Assembly: GCF_027924905.1 (NCBI RefSeq) | Contig: NZ_AP027055.1 | Location: 1,364,001 to 1,428,000 of the forward strand | Direction of reading: 5' to 3' | DNA from: Limnohabitans sp. INBF002 | GTDB lineage: Bacteria; Pseudomonadota; Gammaproteobacteria; Burkholderiales; Burkholderiaceae_C | Length of the DNA: 64,000 bases | Shown: positions 9,849-18,801 of the stretch, piece by piece | Layout: each line of letters opens with the position of its first letter | Numbering within the stretch: position 1 is the first letter of the stretch | The notes under the pieces: model-generated | Database searches by the model: none | What the model was told of the DNA's origin: nothing | Seen by the model: only the letters and a program-made list of their open reading frames with translations | Position numbers and translations under genes: made by a program

Positions 9849-10814
9849 ATGAGTTCTATCTACAAAACCATTGGCATCGTGGGAGGCGCCACAGAGGCGC
9901 TGCAAATCGCATCGGAAGGCGTGGCAGATTTCGCCACCATCGACCGCATCTTGCGCGACCATGCCGGATTCAAACTTGGCCCTTTCCAGCTCTTGGACCT
10001 CACTGGTCTGGACGTGGCGCACGAGGCCATGACTTCGATTTACCAAACGTATTGGGCTGAGCCTCGCTACCGTCCCAGCGCTATCAGTGCGCAACGCTTG
10101 GCCGCGGGAGCGTTAGGGCACAAGACGGGCAAAGGCTTTTACGACTACGTCGATGGCGTGGCACAAATGCCGCCCGAGCAAACCGTGCCGACCGTGGCAG
10201 AAATGCCCCCCGTCTGGATATCGACCCGCGCCATGCGCCGCCCCGAACTGCTGCAACTGCTCAAAAACTTGGGCGCAAAAATTGAAACAGGTGCATCGCC
10301 TTCGGCACAAGCGCTGTCGATCGTTGCGCCTTTGGGTTTCGACGTGACCACCGTGGCCATCGTCGAACGCTTGGACCCCGCCCGTACCGTGGGCATTGAC
10401 ATGCTGATTGACGACCAACTCACCCAACGCCGTGTGCTGGCCACCAGCCCCGCCACACGCGCCGACATGCGCGACGCTGCACATGCGCTGTTTGCACGCG
10501 ACGGCAAAGCGGTGAGCGTGATTCGCGACAGCGGCGGCTTTGTGACACAACGCGTAGTGGCGAACATCATCAACATCGCGTGTGACATGTGCCAGCAAGG
10601 CATTTGCACACCACAAGAACTCGAAGCCACAGGCGGTGACGACTTGGGCCACGCCATGGGCCCGCTGGCCATGGGCGACAAATACGGCCCCACTGAAATT
10701 TTGGAAGTGCTGTTCAACGTTCAAACCGTTTACGGTGACACGCGCTACCGCCCTAGCCCATGGCTGCGTCGCCGCGGTGCATTGGGCTTGAGCTTGATGC
10801 ACGTCGAGAGCTAA
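9849..10814 (+). pseudogene. 3-hydroxyacyl-CoA dehydrogenase lacking the NAD-binding domain
   Basis: The 321 codons match the C-terminal two thirds of the roughly 500-residue PaaH-type 3-hydroxyacyl-CoA dehydrogenases of this bacterial group: an HCDH helical domain (about 14-110, with LGPFQLLDLTGLDV), a linker, and a second HCDH domain (about 200-321, DSGGFVTQRVV, MGPLAMGDKYGP). The first 12 residues look like the start of the usual Rossmann strand (KTIGIVGG) but run straight into the sequence that normally lies about 165 residues later. The dinucleotide site and the catalytic HxFNP region are therefore gone. The frame is open throughout. It may be a deletion pseudogene, a retained non-catalytic protein or an assembly deletion. 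A ribosome site is weak. Confidence 0.7.
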
Positions 10815-10831
10815 GCACGTCACCACCAACA

Positions 10832-10870
10832 CACTCAGGAGACCCGCACAAACCGCGGGTCTCCTGAGTG
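10832..10870 (+). terminator. 16-bp perfect hairpin without T tract
   Basis: CACTCAGGAGACCCGC pairs perfectly with GCGGGTCTCCTGAGTG around a 7-nt loop, 17 bp after the truncated dehydrogenase stop. No T run follows (GACAAATTCTT), so termination may be weak; the symmetry could also be an operator or an mRNA-stabilising stem. Confidence 0.6.
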
Positions 10871-10907
10871 ACAAATTCTTACTTTCAGGTCACACAAAAG
10901 ACAGGCT

Positions 10908-11627
10908 ATGGACGATCCTATTCTTAACATCGAAGAACGCGAGGCCATCAACGCAGGACGTTGGTTCTCATCTCTTTCACCTTCACTCAGGCACGACATT
11001 CTTCGATGCGCTTACGTCAAACGATGCAAAGACAGCGACTTGATTGCAGCTCGCGGCGATCCGGCCGAAGAATGGATGGCCTGCGCGCGTGGCGCGGTGC
11101 GCGTGAGCTCAACCTCGTTGTCGGGCAAGCAGATCACCTTCACGTATGTGGAGCCTGGCATATGGTTTGGCGACGTGGCGATCCTGGACGGGGACCGTCG
11201 CACGCACGATGTGTACGCCCACGGCGAGACCACCATTCTTTGCGTGGCCAAGGCAGACTTTCAAAAAATTCTCAGCCAGCATGTGGAGTTCTACGAAGCC
11301 ATGCTGCGCTTGCAAGCACGCCGCATTCGCCAACTGTTTGGTTTGGTGGAAGACCTCAACACCCTGCCCTTGCGCTCGCGCTTGGCCAAACAACTGCTGC
11401 ACTTGGCACGCAGCTACGGTGTGCAGAGTCTGACCAACGCACAAGAGATTCGCATTGGTTTGCATCTGGCGCAAGAAGAATTGGCGCAACTCTTGGGTGC
11501 CTCACGCCAACGTGTGAACCAAGAACTCAAAGCCATGGAACGCGAGGAAGCCATTCGCATCGAGCCGGGCGGCTTGGTGATTCGCAACCGCGACGCTTTG
11601 CTACACATCAGCGAAGCCGACCACTGA
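10908..11627 (+). CDS. Crp/Fnr-family transcriptional regulator
   Basis: 239-residue DNA-binding regulator with an N-terminal cyclic-nucleotide-binding fold (about 20-140, including PGIWFGDVAILDG) and a C-terminal winged helix (about 160-225, with LGASRQRVNQELKAME as the recognition-helix region). The cysteine set of oxygen-sensing FNR is absent, so it is not the FNR paralogue. Its stop is 13 bp before the kinase-like gene, suggesting co-transcription with the acyl-CoA cluster, which it may control. The ligand is unknown. Confidence 0.88.
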   Translation: MDDPILNIEEREAINAGRWFSSLSPSLRHDILRCAYVKRCKDSDLIAARGDPAEEWMACARGAVRVSSTSLSGKQITFTYVEPGIWFGDVAILDGDRRTHDVYAHGETTILCVAKADFQKILSQHVEFYEAMLRLQARRIRQLFGLVEDLNTLPLRSRLAKQLLHLARSYGVQSLTNAQEIRIGLHLAQEELAQLLGASRQRVNQELKAMEREEAIRIEPGGLVIRNRDALLHISEADH

Positions 11628-11640
11628 CAGGAGCCCACGC

Positions 11641-12723
11641 ATGAGCCGGGACGACACAGCAAACTCCCAGCCCATGCAAGCGGCACACCCCATAGACACC
11701 GCAGCATTGGCAGCTTGGCTGAGCGCCAACCTGTCGGGCTTTGAAGGTCCCATCTCGCTAGAGATGTTCAAGGGCGGGCAATCCAACCCCACTTACCAAC
11801 TCATCACGCCAACCAAGAGTTACGTGCTGCGCACCAAGCCAGGCCCTGTGGCCAAGCTGCTGCCTTCAGCCCATGCGATTGAACGCGAGTTCAAAGTCAT
11901 GCAAGGCCTGCACGGCAGCGATGTGCCCGTGCCGCAAATGCATGTGCTGTGTGAAGACGAGTCCATCATGGGCCGCGCGTTTTACCTCATGGCGTTTGTA
12001 CAAGGCCGTGTGCTGTGGGACCAAACACTGCCCGGCATGCGCAACGCCGAACGCAGCGCCATTTATGACGAGATGAACCGCGTCATCGCCGCACTCCACA
12101 CAGTGCAGTTTGCCGAACGTGGGCTTGAGAACTATGGTCGTCCCGGCAATTACTTTGAGCGACAGATTGGCCGCTGGAGCAAACAATACCTCGCGTCCGT
12201 CACGCGACCCATTCCTGAAATGGACCAACTCATGGCATGGTTGCCCGCCAACATGCCCGCCAGTGCCAAAGACGAAACAAAAGTCAGCATCGTGCACGGC
12301 GACTACCGCCTGGATAATTTGATGTTCCATCCCACCGAGCCACGTGTGTTGGCGGTGCTCGATTGGGAGCTGTCCACACTGGGCCATCCGCTGGCTGACT
12401 TCAGCTACTTGTGCATGGGCTGGCATATTCCACCGGGCACCTTCAGAGGCATTGGCGGCGTGGACATTGCCGCACTCGGCATTCCCAGCAAGAGCGAAAA
12501 CATCCACCGCTATTGCGACCGCACAGGCATAGCCTCACCGGCAGACCTGAAAGCCGACTGGAACTTTTACCTCGCCTACAACATGTTCCGCATCGCGGCC
12601 ATCTTGCAAGGCATCGCCAAGCGCGTGGAAGCTGGAACAGCGTCTAGCGACCAAGCCAAAGCCAACGGCGCAGCTGCACGCCCCATGGCCGAGCTGGCAT
12701 GGAAATTTGCACAACAAGCCTAA
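11641..12723 (+). CDS. Phosphotransferase family protein (APH fold, ACAD10/11-like)
   Basis: 360-residue aminoglycoside-phosphotransferase-fold kinase. The catalytic loop [13 protein letters not shown] (near residue 218) and the metal-binding [18 protein letters not shown] (near 240) are clear. Bacterial members next to acyl-CoA dehydrogenases resemble the kinase domain of ACAD10/ACAD11, which phosphorylates 4-hydroxyacyl-CoA before elimination. Here an acyl-CoA dehydrogenase gene follows 29 bp downstream, so a role in hydroxy-fatty-acid breakdown is likely; antibiotic resistance is not. An AGGAG ribosome site precedes the ATG. Confidence 0.87.
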   Translation: MSRDDTANSQPMQAAHPIDTAALAAWLSANLSGFEGPISLEMFKGGQSNPTYQLITPTKSYVLRTKPGPVAKLLPSAHAIEREFKVMQGLHGSDVPVPQMHVLCEDESIMGRAFYLMAFVQGRVLWDQTLPGMRNAERSAIYDEMNRVIAALHTVQFAERGLENYGRPGNYFERQIGRWSKQYLASVTRPIPEMDQLMAWLPANMPASAKDETKVSIVHGDYRLDNLMFHPTEPRVLAVLDWELSTLGHPLADFSYLCMGWHIPPGTFRGIGGVDIAALGIPSKSENIHRYCDRTGIASPADLKADWNFYLAYNMFRIAAILQGIAKRVEAGTASSDQAKANGAAARPMAELAWKFAQQA

Positions 12724-12752
12724 AAGAACAACAGCGTCAAGGAATACACCAC

Positions 12753-14015
12753 ATGAACTTCGATTACAGCGACAAAGTCAAAGGCCTGCGAACGCGCCTG
12801 CTCACCTTCATGGACGAGCATATCTACCCCAACGAACAACGCTTCTTTGAAGAAATTGCCGCCAACCGCGCCAAAGGCAATGCTTGGATTCCAACCGCGT
12901 TGGTGGAAGAACTCAAGCCCAAGGCACGCGCTGCAGGCCTTTGGAATTTATTCATTCCGCACAGCCCACGCGTGCCCGATGGTTTGAGCAATTTGGAATA
13001 CGCACCTCTGTGCGAAATCATGGGTCGCGTGTCCTTCGCAGCCGAAGTGTTCAACTCCTCGGCCCCCGACACCGGCAACATGGAAACCTTTGAACGCTAC
13101 GCCAGTGAAGCCCTGAAAGTGCAATGGTTAGAGCCTTTGTTGCGCGGCGACATTCGCTCAGCCTTCTTGATGACCGAGCCAGCGGTGGCCTCGTCAGATG
13201 CCACCAACATCCAATGCAGCATCGTGCGCGAAGGCAACGACTACGTCATCAACGGCACCAAGTGGTGGAGCTCTGGCGCGGGCGACCCACGCTGTGCGGT
13301 GTACATCGTGATGGGCAAGACCGACACCACAGCACCCAAGCACGCGCAACAAAGCATGGTGGTGGTGCCTGCCAACACGCCGGGCGTGAACGTGGTGCGC
13401 CCCTTGAGCGTGTTTGGCTACGACGATGCGCCGCATGGCCACATGGAGGTCACCCTCACCAATGTGCGCGTGCCCGTTGAAAACCTGTTACTCGGCGAAG
13501 GCAGAGGGTTCGAGATTGCCCAAGGCCGCTTAGGCCCAGGCCGCATTCACCACTGCATGCGCTCGATTGGCGCAGCGGAGCGTGCTCTAGAACTGATGTG
13601 CCAACGCCTCAACAGTCGGGTGGCATTTGGCAAACCTTTGTCAGCGCAAGGCGTTTGGCATGAGCGTATCGCCGAGTCGCGCATCAAAATTGAACAAGCC
13701 CGTTTGCTCACCCTCAAAGCCGCCTACATGATGGACACCGTGGGTAACAAAGAAGCACGCGCTGAAATCGCCATGATCAAGGTGATTGCACCCAACATGG
13801 CCAGTCAAGTGATTGATTGGGCCATCCAAGCCCACGGCGCAGCGGGCATCTCGGACGATTTTCCACTCGCCTACGCTTACTGCACGCAGCGCTGGTTGCG
13901 CTTGGCCGATGGCCCCGATGAAGTGCACCGCCAGTCCATCGCTAAACTCGAACTCGCGCGGCACATGGCCGCAGCACCTCATGAAGTTGAAATGCCCGTC
14001 ACACGCGGCTGCTAA
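12753..14015 (+). CDS. Acyl-CoA dehydrogenase family protein
   Basis: 420-residue FAD-dependent acyl-CoA dehydrogenase, similar to the ACAD11-like branch. It has [15 protein letters not shown] (FAD/substrate segment near 145), the central beta domain, and the C-terminal helical bundle with [19 protein letters not shown] and [17 protein letters not shown]. The start at 12753 ([12 protein letters not shown]) is preferred because codons from 12699 overlap the preceding gene and are not family-like. Paired with the kinase-like gene it probably acts on hydroxylated or phosphorylated acyl-CoA. The GST gene follows 9 bp later. Confidence 0.92.
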   Translation: MNFDYSDKVKGLRTRLLTFMDEHIYPNEQRFFEEIAANRAKGNAWIPTALVEELKPKARAAGLWNLFIPHSPRVPDGLSNLEYAPLCEIMGRVSFAAEVFNSSAPDTGNMETFERYASEALKVQWLEPLLRGDIRSAFLMTEPAVASSDATNIQCSIVREGNDYVINGTKWWSSGAGDPRCAVYIVMGKTDTTAPKHAQQSMVVVPANTPGVNVVRPLSVFGYDDAPHGHMEVTLTNVRVPVENLLLGEGRGFEIAQGRLGPGRIHHCMRSIGAAERALELMCQRLNSRVAFGKPLSAQGVWHERIAESRIKIEQARLLTLKAAYMMDTVGNKEARAEIAMIKVIAPNMASQVIDWAIQAHGAAGISDDFPLAYAYCTQRWLRLADGPDEVHRQSIAKLELARHMAAAPHEVEMPVTRGC

Positions 14016-14024
14016 GGAACACCA

Positions 14025-14729
14025 ATGATCGACGTTTACTCATGGGCCACGCCCAACGGACACAAAGTACACATCATGCTCGAAGAGTGTGGCTTGCGAT
14101 TAGGCCGCGATTGGGTGGCGCATCCTGTGAACATCGGTCAAGGCGAACAATTCACGCCTGAGTTTTTGAAGATCAGCCCCAATAACAAAATCCCGGCACT
14201 CGTCGATCCACATGGACCAGACGGCAAACCCATCAGCCTGTTTGAATCGGGCGCGATTCTGTTGTACCTCGCCTCCAAGACGGGCAAGCTCTTACCCAAG
14301 AGCGACCGAGCCAAATTTGAAGTACTGCAATGGCTGATGTTTCAAATGGGTGGCGTGGGCCCCATGCTGGGCCAAGCGCACCACTTTCGCATCTATGCAC
14401 CCGAGAAGATTGACTACGCCTACAACCGCTACACCAACGAAGCCAAACGCTTGTATGGCGTGATGGACAAGCGTTTGCAGCACAGCAAATTTATCGGGGG
14501 CAACAGCTACAGCATTGCTGACATTGCCATCTTCCCCTGGCTACGCAGCTGGCAAAACCAAGGCATTGATTGGGCCGACTACCCGCACCTCAAAGCTTGG
14601 TTTGATTTGATTGCGGCACGCCCTGCGGTACAGCGTGGTGTGCAGGTGCTGGCTGATTTACGTAAGCCGTTGTACGACGACAAAGCCAAAGAGGTTTTGT
14701 TTGGATCAACGCAATTTGCGAAACGGTGA
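14025..14729 (+). CDS. Glutathione S-transferase, Nu-class (YfcG/YghU-like)
   Basis: 234-residue GST. The N-terminal motif TPNGHKVHIMLEE (residues 9-21) with Asn11 is typical of the Nu-class/YfcG group, which has disulfide-bond reductase activity with glutathione. The cis-proline is in NNKIPALVD and the FESGAILLYLA segment contacts glutathione. The C-terminal domain carries SIADIAIFPW. It is the last gene of the kinase-dehydrogenase-GST run, and may serve general thiol protection. Confidence 0.9.
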   Translation: MIDVYSWATPNGHKVHIMLEECGLRLGRDWVAHPVNIGQGEQFTPEFLKISPNNKIPALVDPHGPDGKPISLFESGAILLYLASKTGKLLPKSDRAKFEVLQWLMFQMGGVGPMLGQAHHFRIYAPEKIDYAYNRYTNEAKRLYGVMDKRLQHSKFIGGNSYSIADIAIFPWLRSWQNQGIDWADYPHLKAWFDLIAARPAVQRGVQVLADLRKPLYDDKAKEVLFGSTQFAKR

Positions 14730-14755
14730 GCTTGAAATTACAAATTGAAAAAAAT

Positions 14756-15838
14756 CTAAGGTGTAACGGTAATTTTTCGAATTTTGTTGGTGCCTGAGTC
14801 AACCACAAATACGGCACCGCTTGAATCAATCGTGATGCCTGTTGGGGTGTTGAATGTGGCACTAGAGCCTGCGCCATCGGTGGAGCCACTGCCCCCAGAA
14901 CCTGCAATGGTCGTCACAACACCCTGCGGGGTAATTCGACGAATCTTGTTACTCACCGAGTCTGCAACGTACAAATTGTCACTGCCATCAATAGCTAGGC
15001 CGGTGGGATGATCAAACAACGCCGCTGTGCCTGTGCCGTCAGCGCTGCCACAAGCCACTGGCCCTGTTCCAAGATTGTTGGGGCCGGAACCTGCGAATGT
15101 CGAGACCTGGCCCGATGAAATCATTCTGATCGCGCAGTTGTTGGTGTCTGCGACAAAAACGACACCAGAACTGGCAACAGCAATACCTGTAGGAAGCGAA
15201 AAAGCAGAAGTCCCTGCAGCACCATTCACGTATCCATTGGATGTACCAGCCAACGTGGCGGTCACCCCAGAGTGCGCGCCGTTGTCGGTGATCGCTCGAA
15301 TTTTGTAATTTCCTGCATCTACAACATAGAGCGTGCTGCCATATAAAGCGACGCCACGAGGATTCAAAAGGGTCAGACCAGCAGTGAGAGAACCATACTC
15401 TTGAGAAAAAGTGGTTGAAGCCGTGCAATCGGCATACCGAACAACTGTTTTATTCGATTCAGTTACATAAATATGGCTTGAGCTATCAATGACGATGCCA
15501 TAGGGTGAGTCCAAAAGTGAATTGAGGCAACTGCTGTAACTTGTATTGCCGCCACCCAAAACCGTACTGACATTCACCGGACTGTTATTCACGTTGGTAA
15601 TTTTTCGAACCAAATTAGCGCCACTGTCTGCAACGTATAAATTTCCTTGTGAATCAATTGATATTCCTGATATTGCTGATGGTGCAGTCAGCTGAGGAGA
15701 CAAAACAAGCGTCGACACAACATAGCTTGTCGTGGTTGAGTTATTACTTGGATTGCTAGCCCCGCCACCTCCCCCCCCGCCACAGGCCAACAAGGTAGCA
15801 GTCAACAAAATCGCAGAAAGTGTTTTGAAAGTTTTCAT
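14756..15838 (-). CDS. NHL-repeat lipoprotein
   Basis: 360-residue exported protein. Residues 1-18 form a lipoprotein signal ending in LLAC, with Cys19 followed by seven glycines, a pattern common in exported lipoproteins of this group. The rest is a series of about five NHL-type beta-propeller repeats with motifs such as GISIDSQGNLYVADS, GIAVASSGVVFVADT and GITIDSSGAVFVVDS. It probably sits on an envelope membrane and binds proteins or glycans; no enzyme motif is seen. Base use is more AT-rich than in neighbouring genes. It is convergent with the GST gene and divergent from the six-cysteine genes. Confidence 0.85.
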   Translation of the reverse strand: MKTFKTLSAILLTATLLACGGGGGGGASNPSNNSTTTSYVVSTLVLSPQLTAPSAISGISIDSQGNLYVADSGANLVRKITNVNNSPVNVSTVLGGGNTSYSSCLNSLLDSPYGIVIDSSSHIYVTESNKTVVRYADCTASTTFSQEYGSLTAGLTLLNPRGVALYGSTLYVVDAGNYKIRAITDNGAHSGVTATLAGTSNGYVNGAAGTSAFSLPTGIAVASSGVVFVADTNNCAIRMISSGQVSTFAGSGPNNLGTGPVACGSADGTGTAALFDHPTGLAIDGSDNLYVADSVSNKIRRITPQGVVTTIAGSGGSGSTDGAGSSATFNTPTGITIDSSGAVFVVDSGTNKIRKITVTP

Positions 15839-15939
15839 CCTAGACTTTGAATCGGTATGGAACCACTTTACTTGATTACTTCAAGCCAGCACCACAAACT
15901 GATAAAGTTACCCCTGTTACAACCGATTCATAAGACGTC

Positions 15940-16500
15940 ATGTTTAAGAAGTTTTTCCTGTTGACCTGCCTGCTCCTGTCCGTGTGGACGGGCGTGCTTG
16001 CGCAAGACAAACCGACTGCATCACGTGCTCTGCTGGCTCGCCCGCCACAATCTGGGGCCGAACCCATGTTGTTGCTGGGGCCGAAGAATCGTCCTTACAC
16101 CGAAATTTTGGTTCACACCACCAAGCTCGACTACTTTGATTGCAACGGCATCGTGGCACCTTGGTTTCGTGAGTTGGTTGTGGCGGAAATGAACTACTTT
16201 GCCGAATTGGTGGATTTGCCATTCGTCAAAGGTGACGCCTGCGTGGTGAGCATTGGCACCGAGAAGAGCCTGACGCCAGGGCGCATCAACATTCACCTCT
16301 ATGTGAACCAGCAGCGTTTGACGGCTTGCGTGCGCAACGAACAATGCCCCGTATTTCGCAGCATCAGCCTGATTCCTAAAGACAAAGTGCTTTATCGCTC
16401 TTACTTCTTGTCAGACATGTCACGCAAGCTCATCTCTCAGCAATGCGTCACAGACAAAGGCAAGTTGTTCACAGACACCACTTGCTATACCGTCCCTTAA
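15940..16500 (+). CDS. Secreted six-cysteine protein, shorter paralogue
   Basis: 186-residue protein of unknown function with a signal peptide (about 1-21, ending VLAQ). The mature part has six cysteines: 68, 101, 130, 136, 169 and 182. The downstream neighbour repeats this pattern with identical spacings 33, 29, 6 and 13; only the fourth interval differs (33 here, 39 there). Shared motifs are a YF-x-C start, SEM/AEM-x-x-FA near residue 84, PKDK near 147 and YRSY near 153. The compartment is oxidising, so three disulfides are plausible. No known domain was recognised. The ATG is 57 bp before the next start region, and the two genes are probably one unit. Confidence 0.82.
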   Translation: MFKKFFLLTCLLLSVWTGVLAQDKPTASRALLARPPQSGAEPMLLLGPKNRPYTEILVHTTKLDYFDCNGIVAPWFRELVVAEMNYFAELVDLPFVKGDACVVSIGTEKSLTPGRINIHLYVNQQRLTACVRNEQCPVFRSISLIPKDKVLYRSYFLSDMSRKLISQQCVTDKGKLFTDTTCYTVP

Positions 16501-16556
16501 GGCTTTTTTGCCGGCGGGGCTAAAGCCTCCCCTTGAACAGTCGATCTTCTAGGGAT

Positions 16557-17516
16557 ATGCGTTTTTCAACCTTCACACTTCTCGCGACGACTCTGCTGAT
16601 GACGAGCCTCATGGGCTCGCCAGCGTTCGCGAATGATCCGCCCAAAAAAGCAGCGGCCAAAGAGGAACCGCCTAAGCCGAAATTCGACTACATCGAAGAA
16701 AATGGCGAAGTGGGACGCAGCGGTTACATCTACAAACGCGTGGCTAAACCGAAGTTTGAGGAGCCACAAGAAGTTCCTAAAGCTGAGCCCAAAGAAGCGC
16801 ATAAGCCAGAACCCAAAGACGACCACGGCAAAAAAGACGATGGCCACGGCGCGCCTAAAAAAGAAGAGAAAAAGGACGATGGCCACGGTGCCCCTCCTAA
16901 GAAAGACGAAAAGAAGAAAGACGATGGCCATGGTGACCCTAAAAAGGACGCCAAAAAAGGTGGTGATGGTCACGGCGGAGGTCACGGCAAAGCCGATAAA
17001 AAGGCAACGCCCCCTGCTGTGAGTGCCATTTACGACGCTGCCATCATCCAGCTCGATAGCAACAACCGACCGCTCACGCCCGTGGTATTTACGAATACGT
17101 ATGCCGATTACTTTGTGTGTCACAAAACCATCAAAGCCAAATACCGTGACACAGTGCTGTCTGAGATGAACACCTTTGCCGATCGCATGGGTCTGCCCCA
17201 CGCGCAAGACATGCCTTGCATGATCAAGGTGGCCAAACCCAAAACAAAGTTTCCGGGTGCGATTTACATTGAGTTTTATGTCGACGACAAAGCCGAAAAA
17301 GAATGCATCAAAAAAGGCGAATGTGGTTCGACACGTCTCATGATGCTGCACCCCAAAGACAAAACAGGCATCAAGAGCAAAGAGATCTACCGCTCTTACG
17401 TGCTGACCGACGAAAAGAAGTTCCGTCGTGCCAATTTCTGCGTGAGCCCAGATGGCCAGTTACTTGGGGAAAAGAACTGCTACGTGGCGTTGAACCCAGA
17501 CTGGCTATTCAACTAA
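16557..17516 (+). CDS. Secreted six-cysteine protein with a Lys/His/Asp-rich linker
   Basis: 319-residue paralogue of the preceding protein. A signal peptide (about 1-25, ending PAFA) is followed by a charged low-complexity region (about 28-150) with repeated DDGHG units in Lys-rich spacers, then the six-cysteine domain (about 160-319; Cys188, 221, 250, 256, 295, 308). The ATG at 16557 is chosen over TTG at 16533 because it gives a standard signal peptide with AGGG just upstream. The histidine-rich linker might bind metal or a polyanionic surface; this is inference. The function is unknown. Confidence 0.82.
   Translation: MRFSTFTLLATTLLMTSLMGSPAFANDPPKKAAAKEEPPKPKFDYIEENGEVGRSGYIYKRVAKPKFEEPQEVPKAEPKEAHKPEPKDDHGKKDDGHGAPKKEEKKDDGHGAPPKKDEKKKDDGHGDPKKDAKKGGDGHGGGHGKADKKATPPAVSAIYDAAIIQLDSNNRPLTPVVFTNTYADYFVCHKTIKAKYRDTVLSEMNTFADRMGLPHAQDMPCMIKVAKPKTKFPGAIYIEFYVDDKAEKECIKKGECGSTRLMMLHPKDKTGIKSKEIYRSYVLTDEKKFRRANFCVSPDGQLLGEKNCYVALNPDWLFN
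16810..16993 (+). repeat. Degenerate repeats encoding DDGHG units
   Basis: The sequence GACGATGGCCACGG (last copies GACGATGGCCATGG and GGTGATGGTCACGG) recurs about every 30-60 bp, separated by A-rich lysine codons. It encodes four (D/G)DGHG units plus related DDHG and GGHG. Imperfect copies suggest an old internal duplication that may vary between strains. Confidence 0.75.
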
Positions 17517-17534
17517 GTGACGTGTTTCAAAAGG

Positions 17535-17611
17535 TGGCCTGTCCGACAGGAATCGAACCTGTGACCCACAACTTAGAAGGTTGTTGCTCTATCCAACTGA
17601 GCTACGGACAG
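17535..17611 (-). tRNA. tRNA-Arg (UCU)
   Basis: A complete cloverleaf on the minus strand: acceptor CTGTCCG/CGGACAG, D arm GCTCAGTTGGATAGAGC, anticodon loop CTTCTAA (anticodon TCT), T arm ACAGG-TTCGAAT-CCTGT. Discriminator G is followed by an encoded CCA (17535-17537). Confidence 0.96.
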
Positions 17612-17616
17612 AAATG

Positions 17617-17647
17617 AAAAAAGGCCTCGAAATTCGAGGCCTTTTTT
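17617..17647. terminator. Palindromic terminator between two tRNA genes
   Basis: AAAAAAGGCCTCGAA / TTCGAGGCCTTTTTT is a 15-bp inverted repeat with T runs on both strands. It lies after tRNA-Pro and before tRNA-Arg on the minus strand, so tRNA-Arg may need its own promoter or partial read-through. Confidence 0.7.
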
Positions 17648-17654
17648 ACTTTTA

Positions 17655-17731
<77 letters not shown>

Positions 17732-17817
17732 ATTCGATTATTGTAACTTGCAAATGCCCTCTTTTCAGTCGCGATCGAAATGAAAATCTAGTGGCGATGT
17801 TGATTCACAATTGAGAC

Positions 17818-18747
17818 GTGAAAATTGATTTTGATGGCATACAAGCATTTGTGGTGACGGCAGAACTCGGCGGCTTCAACAAAGCCGCCGACCAGCTACA
17901 CATCACGCAAACCGCACTCACACGCCGGGTGCAAAAACTCGAGGCTTATTTGGGCTTAAAGCTGCTGGACCGCACCACGCGTCGCGTCGAGATGACCGCT
18001 GTTGGCCGTGACTTTTTACCCCAAGCCCGCGCCATCGTGAATGAAATGACCTCTGCAGTGGGCCGTCTCAAAGACATGTCACAGCATGCGAAAGGCAACT
18101 TCACCCTCGCCTGCGTGCCCAGCATGGCCGCACACATGCTGCCTGAGCTGATTCGTCAATATGCCGATGAATGCCCAGGCAACCGCATTCGTCTCTTGGA
18201 TGCGGCCTCTTACGAGGTGCGTCAGGCGGTGCTCAACCACCAAGCCGAAATTGGCATTGCGGTGAACGGCGAAGTTCACCCCGACCTCATTGAAACCCCT
18301 TTGTTTGACGACCCCTTGGTCTTCATCTGTCGAGACACCCACCCACTCCAAGGGAAAGACTCAGTCACGTGGGCCGACATGCGCGAAGCCGACTTGATTG
18401 TGGTGAGTAACTTCATGGCCACCCGTGTGTTCATGGATTACCAATTGGCCAAACACGGAATTCGCCTCAACGGCAATTACGAGGTGCAACACCACGCCAC
18501 CGCCATCAACTTGGTCGCAGCAGGCGTGGGCTGTGCCATCTTGCCGTCCTCCACCTTGAGAGAGGGGGATCGACTGCACGTGCGCAAGATCACGCTGACG
18601 GGCCCTGTGGTCAAGCGCAAGGTGGCTTTGCTGCGCCACAAAAACACAAGCCTGTCACCCGCCGCGCAAGCCTTCTTTGAGTTGATTCAAAAAGAGCATC
18701 TGAAGCCCAAAGCGGCCAAAGTCCAATTGATGCGAAAAACGAAATAA
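17818..18747 (+). CDS. LysR-family transcriptional regulator (candidate TcuR)
   Basis: 309-residue LysR regulator: an N-terminal winged helix (about 1-62, FNKAADQLHITQTALTRRVQKLE) and a periplasmic-binding-like effector domain (about 90-300). The start is GTG at 17818 with a GAG upstream; the N-terminus DFDGIQAFVVTAELGGF is family-like. It lies 54 bp before tcuA in the same direction. In Salmonella the tricarballylate operon tcuABC is controlled by the LysR protein TcuR, so this is a good candidate for the local activator, but the ligand is inferred from context only. Confidence 0.87.
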   Translation: MKIDFDGIQAFVVTAELGGFNKAADQLHITQTALTRRVQKLEAYLGLKLLDRTTRRVEMTAVGRDFLPQARAIVNEMTSAVGRLKDMSQHAKGNFTLACVPSMAAHMLPELIRQYADECPGNRIRLLDAASYEVRQAVLNHQAEIGIAVNGEVHPDLIETPLFDDPLVFICRDTHPLQGKDSVTWADMREADLIVVSNFMATRVFMDYQLAKHGIRLNGNYEVQHHATAINLVAAGVGCAILPSSTLREGDRLHVRKITLTGPVVKRKVALLRHKNTSLSPAAQAFFELIQKEHLKPKAAKVQLMRKTK

Positions 18748-18801
18748 TCAAACCCTATATTGCACTTATCAGCATAACCATTTGCCTCGACACTCTCGGG
18801 C

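Noticed and set aside
10908..11627. FNR oxygen sensor
   Set aside because: The N-terminal cysteine set of FNR is absent, so it is listed only as a Crp/Fnr-family regulator.
11866..12507. 213-codon minus-strand frame in the kinase-like gene
   Set aside because: Antisense shadow; the plus-strand protein has the catalytic loops.
11641..12723. Aminoglycoside resistance gene
   Set aside because: The APH fold is present, but the neighbouring acyl-CoA dehydrogenase and ACAD-like character point to acyl-CoA metabolism.
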